Shown here: positions 1-8,500 of the stretch, one piece after another
Numbering within the stretch: the stretch's first letter is position 1
Layout: every line of letters starts with the position of its first letter
Assembly: GCA_964549595.1 (NCBI GenBank)
Contig: CAZJWK010000052.1
Coordinates: forward strand, 1-18,488
DNA: 18,488 nucleotides
Source of the DNA: CAZQQN01 sp964549595
GTDB lineage: Bacteria > Bacteroidota > Bacteroidia > CAILMK01 > CAYYUA01
Direction of reading: 5' to 3'
Notes under the pieces: generated by a model
What the model was told of the DNA's origin: nothing
What the model saw: the letters and a program-made list of their open reading frames with translations, nothing else
The model's database searches: none
Translations under genes and position numbers: made by a program

Positions 1-66
1 CTTGATTAATTGTTACCTCCGGTTTACCAAAAGTCTGCTAAGGTTGAAGGGAGGTTGAGGACCCAA

Positions 67-310
67 ATGGCGTTCTGCGGATGTAAAGGCAAAACCCAAA
101 AAGGAAAACGGTTCCAACGAAGAACAAAAAAATGCTAACCAATTTTGCTGGCAACATCAGAACCAAAAACGCAATTTTCAAAAAAGCCAATCGGCCAATA
201 ATGACCCGTCATCTGGCATGAAGCGCTGCAAAGGAATGATCAATGATGGAGACCGGTGTAAAAGGACAACCACCAATGCATTGGGGTGTTGTTGGCAGGA
301 CGAAGATTGA
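67..310 (+). pseudogene. Frameshifted small Cys-rich protein with two CKG...CKR...CWQ units
   Basis: Two frames together spell a protein of about 80 residues. The first frame opens at ATG 67, with a purine-rich GGGAGG stretch at 49-54, gives MAFCGCKGKTQKGKRFQRR and stops at TAA 136-138. The second frame continues with ANQFCWQHQ, a polar linker, then KRCKGMINDGDRCKRTTT and GCCWQDED, ending at TGA 308-310. Dropping one A from the A7 run at 126-132 joins them. Each unit has the pattern CKG-x(n)-G-x-R-C-x-R-x(n)-C-W-Q, probably a small metal-binding fold. It resembles short Bacteroidota and phage proteins that I recall as DUF5763, though I cannot confirm the family. The first unit has Phe where the second Cys is expected (KRFQR against DRCKR), which suggests decay as well as frameshift. 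It could be a pseudogene, a sequencing error or a slippage-expressed gene. Function unknown. Confidence 0.55.
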
Positions 311-325
311 AGAAAGTGTTATTTT

Positions 326-343
326 AGCCAAATAAATTTGGCT
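326..343 (+). terminator. Perfect inverted repeat after the Cys-rich gene
   Basis: AGCCAAATAAATTTGGCT is fully self-complementary: a 7-8 bp stem with a 2-4 nt loop. It starts 15 bases after the TGA at 308-310. No T-run follows directly, so it is at best a weak intrinsic terminator. It could also be a symmetric protein-binding site. Confidence 0.35.
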
Positions 344-702
344 TCGATTAAAGGCCCTTTTTGGCAGGAATTATTAAGTAATCAAAAATAAAAAAATAAA
401 CTATTCGTCTGCAGAGAGTTATAAAACCAGCTTCCTTTCTTTATTAGAAAATAATGCTTAAGCAATGCCTCTTTTTCGGTAACAATTCGTATTGGTTTGT
501 AGGTAAAGGATCTCAACCTATCAATTTTAAGTAAAATCGGGGGTTAATCGATTTGTTTAGGATTTAAACTTTTAGAAGTTTTATTCTTGATCTAAGCGAT
601 TTCCAAAAATTAAGCCAATTCCTTTAAAAAAAGCACTGAAATCCTTATATTAGCCCAAAATTCATCGAGTTTTCATCAAATACTAAAGCATAAACAATTC
701 CT
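344..702. other. Noncoding A+T-rich region upstream of citrate synthase
   Basis: About 360 bases with no convincing coding sequence. A 26-codon ORF at 454-534 has no recognisable features and is treated as chance. The nearest thing to a promoter is TATATTAG at 646-653, one mismatch from TAnnTTTG and about 50 bases before the citrate synthase ATG; I see no matching TTG upstream element. No strong hairpin, tRNA or known riboswitch core was seen. Confidence 0.4.
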
Positions 703-2034
703 ATGAGCAATTTGAAGCAAAAATTTGAAGGAAAAGGGCTGAAATTACGAGAAGAAGTCCAAAAAATCCGAAAAGACCATGGTGATCTTTCATTGGGCGA
801 ATATACTGTTGGTCAAGCCTATGGTGGAATGAGAAGTATTAAAGGGTTGGTTTACGAACCTTCCTCATTGGATCCGGAAGAAGGCATACGTTTCCGTGGT
901 TATACCATTCCTCAAATACGGGAAAAATTACCCAAAGCAGAAGGTGGCGTTGAACCGTTACCTGAAGGGATATTTTACCTAATGTTAATGGATGAATTAC
1001 CTACTAATGAAGATGCAAAGGAAGTAAGTGATGAATGGAAAAAGCGCAGTAATGTCCCCAAGCACGTTTTCAATACCTTAGATTCCCTTCCTCGTTCAAC
1101 CCATCCAATGACGATGTTTGGTACGGCTATTCTTTCCATGCAAACAGAATCTGTTTTCTCCAAAGCTTACCGAGAAGGGACGGATAGGGGTGAGTTATGG
1201 CGTTACATGTATGAAGATGTAATGAATTTGATCGCAAGGTTGCCTCGCATCGCTTCTTACATTTACCGGAGGAAATATCACAATGATGACCACATTGAGC
1301 CGGATCCGAAACTTGACTGGGCAGCCAACTTTGCCAATATGCTGGGCTTTACCGATAATGAGGAGTTCATGCGATTAATGCGGTTATATCTTACTATTCA
1401 TGCCGATCACGAAGGGGGCAATGTTTCTGCCCACACGGTTCGTTTAGTGGGCTCTGCCCTAAGTGACACTTATTTTGCTTTCTCTGCCGGGATGAACGGT
1501 CTCGCAGGTCCTTTACATGGATTGGCCAATCAGGAGGTAATTCGTTGGATTGATCAAATGCGTGATCACATTGGGAAAAATAAACCCAGTAAGGAAGACG
1601 TGGAGAAATATGTCCGGCAAACCCTTGATAATGGGCAGGTAATTCCGGGATATGGTCATGCCGTTTTACGAAAAACCGACCCAAGGTTTACTGCTCAAAG
1701 AGATTTTGCATTAAAGCATATGCCGGATGATGAGCTTATTCAAACCGTTGGTCTCCTTTATGAGGTTGTGCCCGGCATTCTTTCCGAAATTGCGAAGATT
1801 AAAAACCCCTGGCCCAATGTGGATGCCCATTCCGGTGCCTTATTGGTCCATTACGGATTGAGCGAATATGATTTCTACACCGTCTTGTTTGGGGTCTCAA
1901 GGTCCTTAGGTACTTTGTCTTCTTTGATTTGGGACCGGATGTTAATGCTTCCCATTGAAAGACCCAAATCCATTACGACCAAATGGATAAAGGAGCACAT
2001 CAAAGAAAATGTAAGTGACCAAAAAGCTACCTAA
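703..2034 (+). CDS. gltA: Citrate synthase, eukaryotic-type
   Basis: Condenses oxaloacetate and acetyl-CoA to citrate and CoA, the entry step of the TCA cycle, in the cytoplasm. The 443-residue protein is full length. The catalytic triad is visible: His272 in GPLHGLANQ, His319 in PGYGHAVLRKTDPRF and Asp374 in NVDAHSGALL. The length, the GGNVSAHT segment and these contexts match the mitochondrial-like type I branch common in Bacteroidota, rather than the E. coli NADH-sensitive type. The ATG at 703 gives an N-terminus without a signal peptide and has no strong Shine-Dalgarno. The next rightward gene starts about 70 bases downstream and could be cotranscribed, but nothing links the two functions. 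The enzyme call is firm; the symbol is by function. Confidence 0.96.
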   Translation: MSNLKQKFEGKGLKLREEVQKIRKDHGDLSLGEYTVGQAYGGMRSIKGLVYEPSSLDPEEGIRFRGYTIPQIREKLPKAEGGVEPLPEGIFYLMLMDELPTNEDAKEVSDEWKKRSNVPKHVFNTLDSLPRSTHPMTMFGTAILSMQTESVFSKAYREGTDRGELWRYMYEDVMNLIARLPRIASYIYRRKYHNDDHIEPDPKLDWAANFANMLGFTDNEEFMRLMRLYLTIHADHEGGNVSAHTVRLVGSALSDTYFAFSAGMNGLAGPLHGLANQEVIRWIDQMRDHIGKNKPSKEDVEKYVRQTLDNGQVIPGYGHAVLRKTDPRFTAQRDFALKHMPDDELIQTVGLLYEVVPGILSEIAKIKNPWPNVDAHSGALLVHYGLSEYDFYTVLFGVSRSLGTLSSLIWDRMLMLPIERPKSITTKWIKEHIKENVSDQKAT

Positions 2035-2105
2035 AAACAAATCTACTTGGACAATCATCTGCTCTGATTAGTGAAAGGTATTTTGGGTTGATAAATAAAG
2101 CAAGG

Positions 2106-2741
2106 ATGGCTAAGATAGAAAAATTTGTTTTCAGTCCTTTCCAGGAGAATACCTACGTGGTTTATGAAGGGGAAGATGCCATAATCATTGATCCGGGCTG
2201 CTTTGATAAATCCGAGGAAAATCAATTAAGTGGGTTTATTCGGGATAAAGGTTTAATCCCTAAAAGGCTCATTAATACTCATTGTCACCTTGACCATATT
2301 TTTGGTAACCGCTTTGTGGCTGAACATTTCAATTTGCCTCTGGAAATTCATCCGGAAGAGGTGCAGATTCTTAATGAAGTGGACGCTTTTGCTGAAGCAT
2401 TTGGGGTTCCACCGGCGGATTCTCCAAATGCAGGAAAATTTATTGAAGCCGGTGACGAAGTAATAGTCGGGGAAACACGTTTTGATGTTTTGTTTACACC
2501 GGGACATTCTCCGGGCCATATTTCCTTGTTTTCTGAGAAAGATCGCTCTCTGGTAAGTGCGGATGTGCTATTTCAGGGGGGTATTGGCCGAACTGATCTA
2601 CCGGGTGGTAGTATGGATACCCTTATTAATACCATCCGTGAAAAACTTATTCCATTGGGAACAGATGTTACTGTTTATCCTGGCCATGGACCGATAACTA
2701 CTATCGGCCAGGAGGTAAAGACCAATCCATTTTTGACGTAA
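2106..2741 (+). CDS. MBL-fold metallo-hydrolase (glyoxalase II-like)
   Basis: A 211-residue cytosolic metallo-beta-lactamase-fold hydrolase. The metal-binding HxHxDH signature is THCHLDH (His59, His61, Asp63, His64). Further ligands are likely the His in TPGHSPGH, the Asp in SADVLF and the last His in YPGHGP. This set is typical of compact hydroxyacylglutathione hydrolase-like or GloB-related enzymes that bind two metals. It lacks the long C-terminal substrate domain of classical glyoxalase II, so the true substrate is unknown; another thioester or a persulfide is possible. A TTG at 2088 would add six residues (MINKAR), but the ATG at 2106 gives the usual short start before KIEKFVFSPFQENTYV and is preferred. 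The gene ends 7 bases before convergent ispF. Confidence 0.88.
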   Translation: MAKIEKFVFSPFQENTYVVYEGEDAIIIDPGCFDKSEENQLSGFIRDKGLIPKRLINTHCHLDHIFGNRFVAEHFNLPLEIHPEEVQILNEVDAFAEAFGVPPADSPNAGKFIEAGDEVIVGETRFDVLFTPGHSPGHISLFSEKDRSLVSADVLFQGGIGRTDLPGGSMDTLINTIREKLIPLGTDVTVYPGHGPITTIGQEVKTNPFLT

Positions 2742-2762
2742 AAAGTGCCTAATCCACTTTTT
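2740..2762. terminator. Bidirectional terminator between the MBL gene and ispF
   Basis: AAAAAGTG at 2740-2747 pairs with CACTTTTT at 2755-2762 around a 7-base loop, and a T-run follows on each strand. The hairpin contains the last base of the rightward TAA and the final codons and TAG of leftward ispF, so one short palindrome ends both convergent transcripts while lying partly inside coding sequence. Confidence 0.7.
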
Positions 2763-3231
2763 TAAGGAGTACGACAGCCATAGCACTTATACCTTCTTCA
2801 TTTCCTTCCGGCCCAAGTTGCTCAGTGGTAGTGGCTTTAATCGAAATAAACTCGGCTGATATACCAAGTGATTCAGCTATTGCTTTTTTCATAAAGGGAA
2901 TGTGATGGCCAAGCTTAGGTGCTTCCAGACAAACGGTGGCATCTATATTGCCAATCGTAAAATTGGATTGCTTAACCATTTGGTAGACCTGATCTAACAG
3001 CTTTATACTGCTAATGGCTTTGTAAGTGGGGTCGGATGGGGGAAAATGCTGTCCTATATCACCTTGATTTGCAGCCCCTAAAATGCCATCACAAATGGCA
3101 TGAAGTAGAACATCCGCATCGGAATGGCCTTTAAGGCCTTTGGGGTGATCAATTTTGATTCCTCCAAGGATTAGATCACTACCCTTCACTAAACGGTGAA
3201 CATCATATCCCTGACCTATTCTGAAATCCAT
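2749..3231 (-). CDS. ispF: 2-C-methyl-D-erythritol 2,4-cyclodiphosphate synthase
   Basis: Cyclises 4-diphosphocytidyl-2-C-methyl-D-erythritol 2-phosphate to MEcPP with release of CMP, in the non-mevalonate isoprenoid pathway. The 160-residue length is standard. Metal ligands are Asp10 and His12 in GQGYDVHRL and His44 in DVLLHAICD, matching Asp8, His10 and His42 of the E. coli enzyme. Other hallmarks are GHSDADVL, the GDIGQHFPPSDP segment and the C-terminal KATTTEQLGPEGNEEGISA. It lies 33 bases downstream of porV on the same strand. I recall the same porU-porV-ispF order in Porphyromonas, so this is probably an old conserved neighbourhood rather than a functional link. Its last codons form part of the terminator hairpin. 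Confidence 0.97.
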   Translation of the reverse strand: MDFRIGQGYDVHRLVKGSDLILGGIKIDHPKGLKGHSDADVLLHAICDGILGAANQGDIGQHFPPSDPTYKAISSIKLLDQVYQMVKQSNFTIGNIDATVCLEAPKLGHHIPFMKKAIAESLGISAEFISIKATTTEQLGPEGNEEGISAMAVVLLKKVD

Positions 3232-3264
3232 GGAGTATTTAAAAAGGGATTTTAAAGGAGAGTT

Positions 3265-4518
3265 TTAAGAATCATCTTCGTTTTCACCCGACAATTTTTT
3301 GGGATCAAGATCCAGGCTAAGCGAGATCCGGATGGTATTAGCAAGAGGACTGGTACCAGGTTCACTTTCTGTGGGGATCAGGTAAGAGACATCCACTCCA
3401 AGCAGGTTATACCTCAGGCCGGCTCCTACCGTGGCGTATTTGCGGTCACCTTTGTTTTCGTGTTCAAAAAAGTACCCGGCTCTTATTGAAAATTGCTCAT
3501 CATACCAGTATTCTACACCAATAGAGGGCTTGATTTCCCTCCTTTCTTCTTGAAAACCGCCGGGCGCATCATAAAAAGATTGAACCAAGCCTTGGGTAAC
3601 TGAAACATCCGGCCTATATCCGCTTCTAACTTTTAATCTTCTTCCATTTCCGTTATTGACGTATACGGGGTTACCATCACTGTCTGTCGCATATTCGGGG
3701 GGAGTTGGCACTAACAACTTATTGAAGTCAACCAACAAGGCAATTTCATTGTATTGGTCAAGGTTAAAATTCAGGTAACTTCCAAGCCCTAAATTCATAG
3801 GGATAAAATCTCTTTCTGCTTCTGTGGTGTAGGTGATCTTGGAGCCCACATTACGCATATTTAACCCGAAAGCCAATTCAGCGGGCAGGTTAAAAAGATC
3901 AATATCATTGTTCCAATAAGCAGAAATATCACCACTGATGGCATGACCCGGCTTTGTTTCCGTTCCGCCTGCGGTAGGTGTATTCCCGGCTAAGTTTGAG
4001 CGAATACCCCGTAAAGAAATTCCTAAGGATAAATTGTCAGAAAGTTTTCTTCCATAGGAAAGGCCCAATGAAAATTCGGTGGGCCTGAACTGGGTAAGTT
4101 CATTGCCGTTTTTGTCTCTAAATTGAATATCTCCCAGAGAAAAGTACCTTAAGGAGATTCCTCCTGCCGAAAGTTCATCAATTTTGTAATACCCTGAAAG
4201 GTAGGACAAGTTAATATCAGGAACCAATTTAGATAACCAAGGTGTGTAGGAAACTGATAACCCCGCTTTATTGGGTACATAGGCTAATTTGGAAGGGTTC
4301 CAATAGGGTGCATTGGCATCCGGGGGTAAGGCAATTCCGGCATCTGCAAGCCCCCCTGACCGTGAATCGGGGGTTATGGATAAAAATGGAACGGAAGTGG
4401 TTATCACGTTCCTTTTACCCAATAAGTTCGTACTTCCATTTTGAGCCTTAGAAAGGTATAAACCAAAAAAGCAAATGCAAATGGTTACCAGAAAAAACTT
4501 GGCAAAATAATTCATCAT
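3265..4518 (-). CDS. porV: Type IX secretion outer membrane shuttle protein PorV
   Basis: A FadL-like 14-strand outer membrane barrel that receives CTD-bearing cargo from the translocon and delivers it to the PorU sortase. The 417-residue form starts with a signal peptide cleaved near YLSKAQ (after about residue 25). It continues with ITTSVPFLSITPDSRSGGLADAG and the APYWNPSKLAY segment, both highly characteristic of PorV. Alternating amphipathic strands fill the rest, and a charged tail ends in GENEDDS. The annotated start is ATG at 4518. A GTG at 4542 would extend it by eight residues, but that codon overlaps a promoter-like TAGTTTTG box, so it is probably not translated. The gene lies 55 bases downstream of porU on the same strand. 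Confidence 0.94.
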   Translation of the reverse strand: MMNYFAKFFLVTICICFFGLYLSKAQNGSTNLLGKRNVITTSVPFLSITPDSRSGGLADAGIALPPDANAPYWNPSKLAYVPNKAGLSVSYTPWLSKLVPDINLSYLSGYYKIDELSAGGISLRYFSLGDIQFRDKNGNELTQFRPTEFSLGLSYGRKLSDNLSLGISLRGIRSNLAGNTPTAGGTETKPGHAISGDISAYWNNDIDLFNLPAELAFGLNMRNVGSKITYTTEAERDFIPMNLGLGSYLNFNLDQYNEIALLVDFNKLLVPTPPEYATDSDGNPVYVNNGNGRRLKVRSGYRPDVSVTQGLVQSFYDAPGGFQEERREIKPSIGVEYWYDEQFSIRAGYFFEHENKGDRKYATVGAGLRYNLLGVDVSYLIPTESEPGTSPLANTIRISLSLDLDPKKLSGENEDDS

Positions 4519-4541
4519 TTTATCCCGACTTAACAATTTCA

Positions 4542-4549
4542 CAAAACTA
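4542..4549 (-). promoter_or_regulatory. Bacteroidota -7 box upstream of porV
   Basis: Read leftward the sequence is TAGTTTTG followed by T, an exact match to TAnnTTTGY, with 23 bases to the porV ATG at 4518. It suggests that porV can be transcribed apart from porU. No clear TTG element is seen at the expected upstream spacing, so this is a motif match only. Confidence 0.45.
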
Positions 4550-4573
4550 CTAATTAACGAATGCTTAGAAAAT

Positions 4574-7500
4574 TTATTTTTGAATGACTAATTTATTACT
4601 TGAGTGCTGGATATTTCCTTCCTGGTTTTGAATACGGATTTTATAAATGTAAACGCCGTTTTCCAGTTTTTTCCCGTTTTTATTCCGTCCATTCCAGGTT
4701 AATTCGGAAAATTGATTGCCTTCCGGGGTGGTTTTGCGTTTGATTACCCGTTGTAACTTTCCTCTGGAATCAAAAATCTTCAGGGTCATGTCTAAAGGTT
4801 TATTATCTTGGTTATGACTGAATTGAAAATGGGTTTTTTCCGAAAACGGATTGGGGTAATTAAAAAAGTCTTCAATGACGATTTCATTCGATTGTTTTAC
4901 GAGGAAAGAGATTTGGGCTTGCCCTACGTTATTTGCAATATCCCAAACCTTTAACTTTAAGTAATGGTTCCCTGGTTCCAGATTTTTCAATTTATAAAAA
5001 ATAGACCCTGTTTTACCGGAGTCAAGAGAGGCTTCATAAGCATTGGGTATTTTTATGCGTTCCTGCTCATCCACAATAAGTTGGGGTTGATGCCCTATGC
5101 CATTGGCTGCGGTATTGATCCCATAATCATCTTTTATGTCAGCTATTAAAAGGGGGCTGGGGCCCGTTATGCCACCGTCTTTAAAGCTCCTGTCGTTCAA
5201 ATAAAGTTTAACTTCGGGGGGTTGATTGTCTACTACCGGATTTTGAGCAGTACCTCCTACATTGATAAAGGAATAGCCATTGGCATCAATCTTTTTATCG
5301 GTCGCATAATAACTTATTTTACCTTCTCCATTGGTGTATACAATATCTTTAGGGACAACGAAAGAAAAATTAAATTTTCCATTTTCAACCTTTCCTTTCC
5401 CGTCATGAATGATACTATTTCTAAGCTTAAAAGTTTTTTTGTAAGATTTGGGATCATTGGCTAAAGTAGTAAGCTTCACTTTTTGATCATAAATGGTGGG
5501 ATAAATCAATCCATCGAAATCCTCATCCCTGGTACCATTCTGATTTCGGATCTCTCCTTTTAAAGTCACTTTTTGCAGTGCTTTCAAGGTATCATTGGAT
5601 GAGTAGGGTTCTTCATTGAGGGAGGTTGTTTTAACCGCTTTCTTCGGGTATGCCAATTTTAATGCCGGATCACCCAGTAAAGCAAATTTCCGGGTATTGA
5701 CTCTGGGGCCGCTTGGGTGATCAATTCTTCTTTTGGTCTCAGTGAAGATTTTACCTAAAGTCTTGTATTCACCATTTTTCTTCTTCAGAATATTCTTGTC
5801 AAAGATATTCTTGTTAAGCTTAGCGTTTCCGCTAATAAAAACCAACCTTGTAGTGCTAAATAAAGCGATTGCTCCTGCTTTTTCCCTGAATAAGGTTTTT
5901 TCCCCTGCTGACACCCTTTTAGGGTCATCATAACGAGAAAATTCACAGGTGGCTGTAATAAACAAAGGCAGCTTATAGCCGTTTTCCCAGCTTTGAATGT
6001 CTGAAGTTTCCAGGATTTTCTCATGAGCAAGCCCATTTTCACCCCCATGCCCAATGTAATTAAAAATTAAAGTGCCATTATTGATTTGCTTGTTGACGGC
6101 GTCATTCGCATCAGGGTATCGGGTACCACTTGGTGTGGTTTTTTGGTCATAGGCATCCAGGTAAATTTTTTCCAAATTATATTCAGGGCTTTGGTTTTCC
6201 ACGTTTTTAGCAAGGGTTTCAGCGTCCCTAAGATGTCTATTACGGTCCTCATCGTCTGCAACGAATGTGATAAGGTTTTGCCAATCACCGAAACTTTTTT
6301 CGTTGTTATGGTAATTCTGTATTTTGTTAATTACAGCATTGGCTTGCGATTTCTTATTGACCGGAATTCTGCCTATCGATAGATCCAGAAAATGAGGGTC
6401 CCCTTTCAGAAATTCCTGCATTGAACCTTCATTATCATCAAGGTATCCGTAGTAATCATCGGTTGCAAAAGAACTTATCGGAGAATAACAATTGGGGCTC
6501 TGAAAAGTGGGAACCAAATCGGTATTATCCTTTATACGATTTTTGTAATCATAAGAAGCATCCCCGAATAAAATTAAATATTCCGGTTGGGTACCTTTAT
6601 TGTCTGAACGGTCATATAGCATTTTTAGGAAATTCCGGATCGCTGTAATATCTTCCCTACCTGAAGAAAATTCTTGATAGATAGTAGAAGGGCTTACCAC
6701 ATGGACGTTGAACCCATCATTTTTCCGGTGGAAATTAGCCAACTCCTCGGCTTCGGATTTAAATTTCTTATGGCTTACAATGACCATTTTAGCGGGTGAT
6801 AAACCATGTAGGTTTTGATTTTGAACTTTACCGGCAAAATTGACCTTATAGGCATTTTGGGGCTGAAAAGCAATAAATTGGCGGAGTTTTTTTGCACTAT
6901 CAATAAATTCCACCGCTGAATTTTTTGAACGTAATTTCTGACGATGATTATTCCAGGGATCAGTAACATCCCAAACCTCAATGGATGACCCTGGTTTTTG
7001 GATAAGGTATTGGGCTTTTTCCTTACCCACTGATTGTTGGTCCCGGAAAATGAATTGATTACCTGTATACTTAAGCTTTGACCTCGCATTTACTGAAAGG
7101 TAATCCAACCAACCTTTGCCATTGCCTTTCTTATTGTAGGACAATGTAAAATTTAGGTTTTGCTTAGTATTCTTAATTTTCAGGGAGCCTTTTTTCGGTT
7201 TTATATAATCGGCGTCATACGCATTAATATTCGGTAAAGCACCCATTGAAATGGTTTTCCCCTGGCCATTTACTTTTAATTTAAAATTCGAATTAAAAGA
7301 GGACCTGTGCGCCAAACGATAATCTATGATCACCGAATCTGCTCCGCTGTTAAGGGGAAAATCAAAAGTTCGGGTCAACTGGTTTTCAAATGTTTCCCCA
7401 TACCAATTCCGGCCTGTTTTTATTTCCTTATTGATTTCCGTCAAGGATTCCTTTTCATGGAATTGCAGTTGATCGAATCGATCTGTGGAATAGGTGGCAT

Positions 7501-8386
7501 TGTTAAGGGACTGTTGCTGACTAAGGCGTTTTCCTTTTTGGTTATTTTCGGTTAGGAAATAATATCCCGAGTCTGAATAGTCATTATTTCGGTGCTTGAA
7601 TTTTTTGGCCCCTTGATTAAAATTCCATTGCGAAGGGCCTCGCCCATAAAAAAGTACGTAATCACTCTTGTCAAAACTTCCGTCCTCTTCCCCTTTAACC
7701 CGGATGGCCTTTTCTCTTAGCCCTTTCGGGTAGTCACCCGATAATGATTGGGGAAGCATTTGACCACCGTTGCCATAAATGTGAAGGTTTTTAGGATTAA
7801 CTGTTTCGGGATTGATGCCGTTAAAATTTTTCAAGTCCTGATAAGTGATCTTGAAAATTCCGGTAGTATCAATACCCAGCTTGATCCAATTTCCTAAGGC
7901 AAGTGGTGAAGCTTTGGGCCATTCATCTTTGCCTCTTTTACCCAGTTTAGCAGATTCGGGTTTGGCCGTGATTGAAATCAAAAGGGTTTGAATAAATTTT
8001 AAATTCCCATTCCGTTTTTTGAAAGGGGTTAGATTGAGCATTAGTTTTGGTTCCTTGTTGATATAACCTATCTCATGGGAATAATTAAAAGAATCCGATA
8101 TTGAGTTTTTAAAAGAATCCGGGAATTGGCTTAAAGGTTTGTCAAATTCGAACAGCGGTTTCACTTTTATGTGAGAAGGCTTAGAGGGAAGCGGTATGTT
8201 TTTGACAAATGAAAATTGGCCTTCTTGAGCGGAAAAGTTTTGAATTTTTGGAATTTTCCCTTGATTAAGGGTTTCTTTTTTCCATTCAATCTGTATTGTT
8301 TTTTGAAAAGTTTGCTGACTTAAAGCCATTAAAGGCAGGAAAAAAAAAGGAAATAAGACAATATTGAAAATGATTTTTCGTTTCAT
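4574..8386 (-). CDS. porU: Type IX secretion system sortase PorU
   Basis: A gingipain-type (C25) cysteine protease at the cell surface that removes the C-terminal signal of secreted proteins and attaches them to lipopolysaccharide. The 1270 residues begin with a signal peptide cleaved near ALSQ (about residue 23). A long N-terminal beta-rich region follows, then the C25 catalytic region. The probable catalytic pair is His780 in YIGHGGENG and Cys814 in ITATCEFSRYDD. The last 95 residues (from about 1176) form a type A CTD-like domain: NYPNPF, an LKIFDSRGKL strand, TWNGRN.NGK.L.NGVYIYKI, and a final KLVIQK. PorU is known to carry such a domain itself. An A9 run at 8340-8348, coding for the Phe-rich signal core, leaves the frame intact. 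It is first in a leftward porU-porV-ispF series and divergent from the porP/sprF-like gene. Confidence 0.96.
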   Translation of the reverse strand: MKRKIIFNIVLFPFFFLPLMALSQQTFQKTIQIEWKKETLNQGKIPKIQNFSAQEGQFSFVKNIPLPSKPSHIKVKPLFEFDKPLSQFPDSFKNSISDSFNYSHEIGYINKEPKLMLNLTPFKKRNGNLKFIQTLLISITAKPESAKLGKRGKDEWPKASPLALGNWIKLGIDTTGIFKITYQDLKNFNGINPETVNPKNLHIYGNGGQMLPQSLSGDYPKGLREKAIRVKGEEDGSFDKSDYVLFYGRGPSQWNFNQGAKKFKHRNNDYSDSGYYFLTENNQKGKRLSQQQSLNNATYSTDRFDQLQFHEKESLTEINKEIKTGRNWYGETFENQLTRTFDFPLNSGADSVIIDYRLAHRSSFNSNFKLKVNGQGKTISMGALPNINAYDADYIKPKKGSLKIKNTKQNLNFTLSYNKKGNGKGWLDYLSVNARSKLKYTGNQFIFRDQQSVGKEKAQYLIQKPGSSIEVWDVTDPWNNHRQKLRSKNSAVEFIDSAKKLRQFIAFQPQNAYKVNFAGKVQNQNLHGLSPAKMVIVSHKKFKSEAEELANFHRKNDGFNVHVVSPSTIYQEFSSGREDITAIRNFLKMLYDRSDNKGTQPEYLILFGDASYDYKNRIKDNTDLVPTFQSPNCYSPISSFATDDYYGYLDDNEGSMQEFLKGDPHFLDLSIGRIPVNKKSQANAVINKIQNYHNNEKSFGDWQNLITFVADDEDRNRHLRDAETLAKNVENQSPEYNLEKIYLDAYDQKTTPSGTRYPDANDAVNKQINNGTLIFNYIGHGGENGLAHEKILETSDIQSWENGYKLPLFITATCEFSRYDDPKRVSAGEKTLFREKAGAIALFSTTRLVFISGNAKLNKNIFDKNILKKKNGEYKTLGKIFTETKRRIDHPSGPRVNTRKFALLGDPALKLAYPKKAVKTTSLNEEPYSSNDTLKALQKVTLKGEIRNQNGTRDEDFDGLIYPTIYDQKVKLTTLANDPKSYKKTFKLRNSIIHDGKGKVENGKFNFSFVVPKDIVYTNGEGKISYYATDKKIDANGYSFINVGGTAQNPVVDNQPPEVKLYLNDRSFKDGGITGPSPLLIADIKDDYGINTAANGIGHQPQLIVDEQERIKIPNAYEASLDSGKTGSIFYKLKNLEPGNHYLKLKVWDIANNVGQAQISFLVKQSNEIVIEDFFNYPNPFSEKTHFQFSHNQDNKPLDMTLKIFDSRGKLQRVIKRKTTPEGNQFSELTWNGRNKNGKKLENGVYIYKIRIQNQEGNIQHSSNKLVIQK

Positions 8387-8500
8387 AGATTTGAAAGTAT
8401 CAGTATAGTTCGGTGTATGTTTCGTAAGTAATTAAACTCTTGGATTAACGAAAAATGTTCCCTAAAATTGTATTTTGTAAGATAAACGGTAGTTGTGGTT

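Noticed and set aside
454..534. 26-codon ORF beginning MLKQCLFFGNNSYWFVGKG in the region upstream of citrate synthase
   Set aside because: Short, no recognisable motif or start signal, in a stretch with many stops; chance is the simplest explanation.
5785..7555. Several ORFs of 60-104 codons inside porU on both strands
   Set aside because: Shadows of the porU reading frame, with no motifs or start context of their own.
8495..8500. Upstream GTG start for the PorP/SprF-family gene
   Set aside because: It adds only Met-Val before a textbook MKK signal peptide at ATG 8501.
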